6,767 nucleotides of DNA from Planctomycetota bacterium (GTDB taxonomy: Bacteria > Planctomycetota > UBA1135 > GCA-002686595). The notes beneath the pieces were generated by a model that ran no database searches, was not told where the DNA came from, and worked only from the letters and a program-made list of their open reading frames with translations. The stretch spans positions 1 through 6,767 of the forward strand of contig WTJQ01000059.1 of assembly GCA_011524785.1 (NCBI GenBank), in the 5' to 3' direction. The position numbers were made by a program, and so were the translations under genes. Positions 6,545 to 6,767 of this stretch are shown in pieces; positions within the stretch are counted from its first letter, which is position 1; each line of letters begins with the position of its first letter.

Positions 6545-6767
6545 GGTCCGCTCGCCAACGGGCCCGGGCGAGCGCGAGGCGTCAGGCCGGCTTCACCCTC
6601 ATCGAGCTGATGATCGCGGTGGTGATCCTCGGCCTGGTCTCGATGAACATGCTGATGATCTCGCGCAGCGGGACGAGCGCGGTCGAGAGCGAGGCCTTCC
6701 GCACCACCCTCGAGGACGAGGCCGACCTGACCGCGCGATTGACTGCCGCAGGCCTTCAGGTGGCCAA
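6541..6767 (+). CDS. Prepilin-type minor pilin, 3' end beyond the window
   Basis: The ATG overlaps the previous gene's stop (ATGA). The visible 75 residues show a 17-residue basic leader ending QAG, a cleavage site before FTLIELMIAVVIL with Glu22 as the conserved mature Glu5, a hydrophobic helix to about residue 40, and then an amphipathic stretch (SAVESEAFRTTLEDEADLTARL). The FTLIELMIAVVILGLV segment is the consensus type IV prepilin N-terminus. After signal cleavage it would join a pilus or pseudopilus with the preceding gene product; a PilW/GspJ-like minor pilin is a plausible class because such genes commonly follow PilV/GspI, but the globular domain that would decide this is missing. More pilin or assembly genes would be expected next. 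Confidence 0.88.
   Translation, partial: MRSARQRARASARRQAGFTLIELMIAVVILGLVSMNMLMISRSGTSAVESEAFRTTLEDEADLTARLTAAGLQVA

Overview
The window is a very GC-rich stretch of bacterial chromosome, with coding regions dominated by G/C third positions. It carries six protein genes, the first and last incomplete, and no RNA gene, CRISPR array or insertion sequence that I can see. The gene content (a FadE-type membrane acyl-CoA dehydrogenase, an omega-amidase-like nitrilase, and prepilins, one with a DLNGD calcium-loop-like motif) together with GC content and weak ribosome-binding sites would fit a high-GC planctomycete or a myxobacterial relative. I lean to Planctomycetota because of the prepilin style, but no marker gene is present and this is inference.

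Layout from left to right: bases 1-55 are an exact copy of 919-973, inside the nitrilase gene, and look like an assembly overlap or a rearrangement junction. The 3' end of an unrecognised plus-strand gene follows (stop at 380-382). It converges with the nitrilase-family amidohydrolase on the minus strand (513-1310), and an 11-bp GC-rich hairpin lies between them. A 247-bp divergent spacer (1311-1557) carries a 24-bp tandem duplication. The plus strand then has a fused methyltransferase/phosphotransferase-like protein (1558-3339), fadE (3465-5891), a PilV/GspI-like prepilin (5987-6544) and a second prepilin (from 6541) that runs off the window end.

Functionally, fadE should carry out the first oxidation step of fatty-acid beta-oxidation at the membrane. 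The nitrilase is probably a 2-oxo-acid omega-amidase or related scavenging amidase. The two prepilins overlap by ATGA, are presumably translationally coupled, and begin a type IV pilus or type II secretion minor-pilin operon continuing beyond the window. The fusion protein is the least understood gene: its SAM-binding half and kinase-like half are both recognisable, but the kinase-like half appears to lack two of the usual catalytic residues. The four plus-strand genes may be read together, but the gaps of 125 and 95 bp before fadE and the first prepilin leave that open, and nothing shows that they share a pathway.
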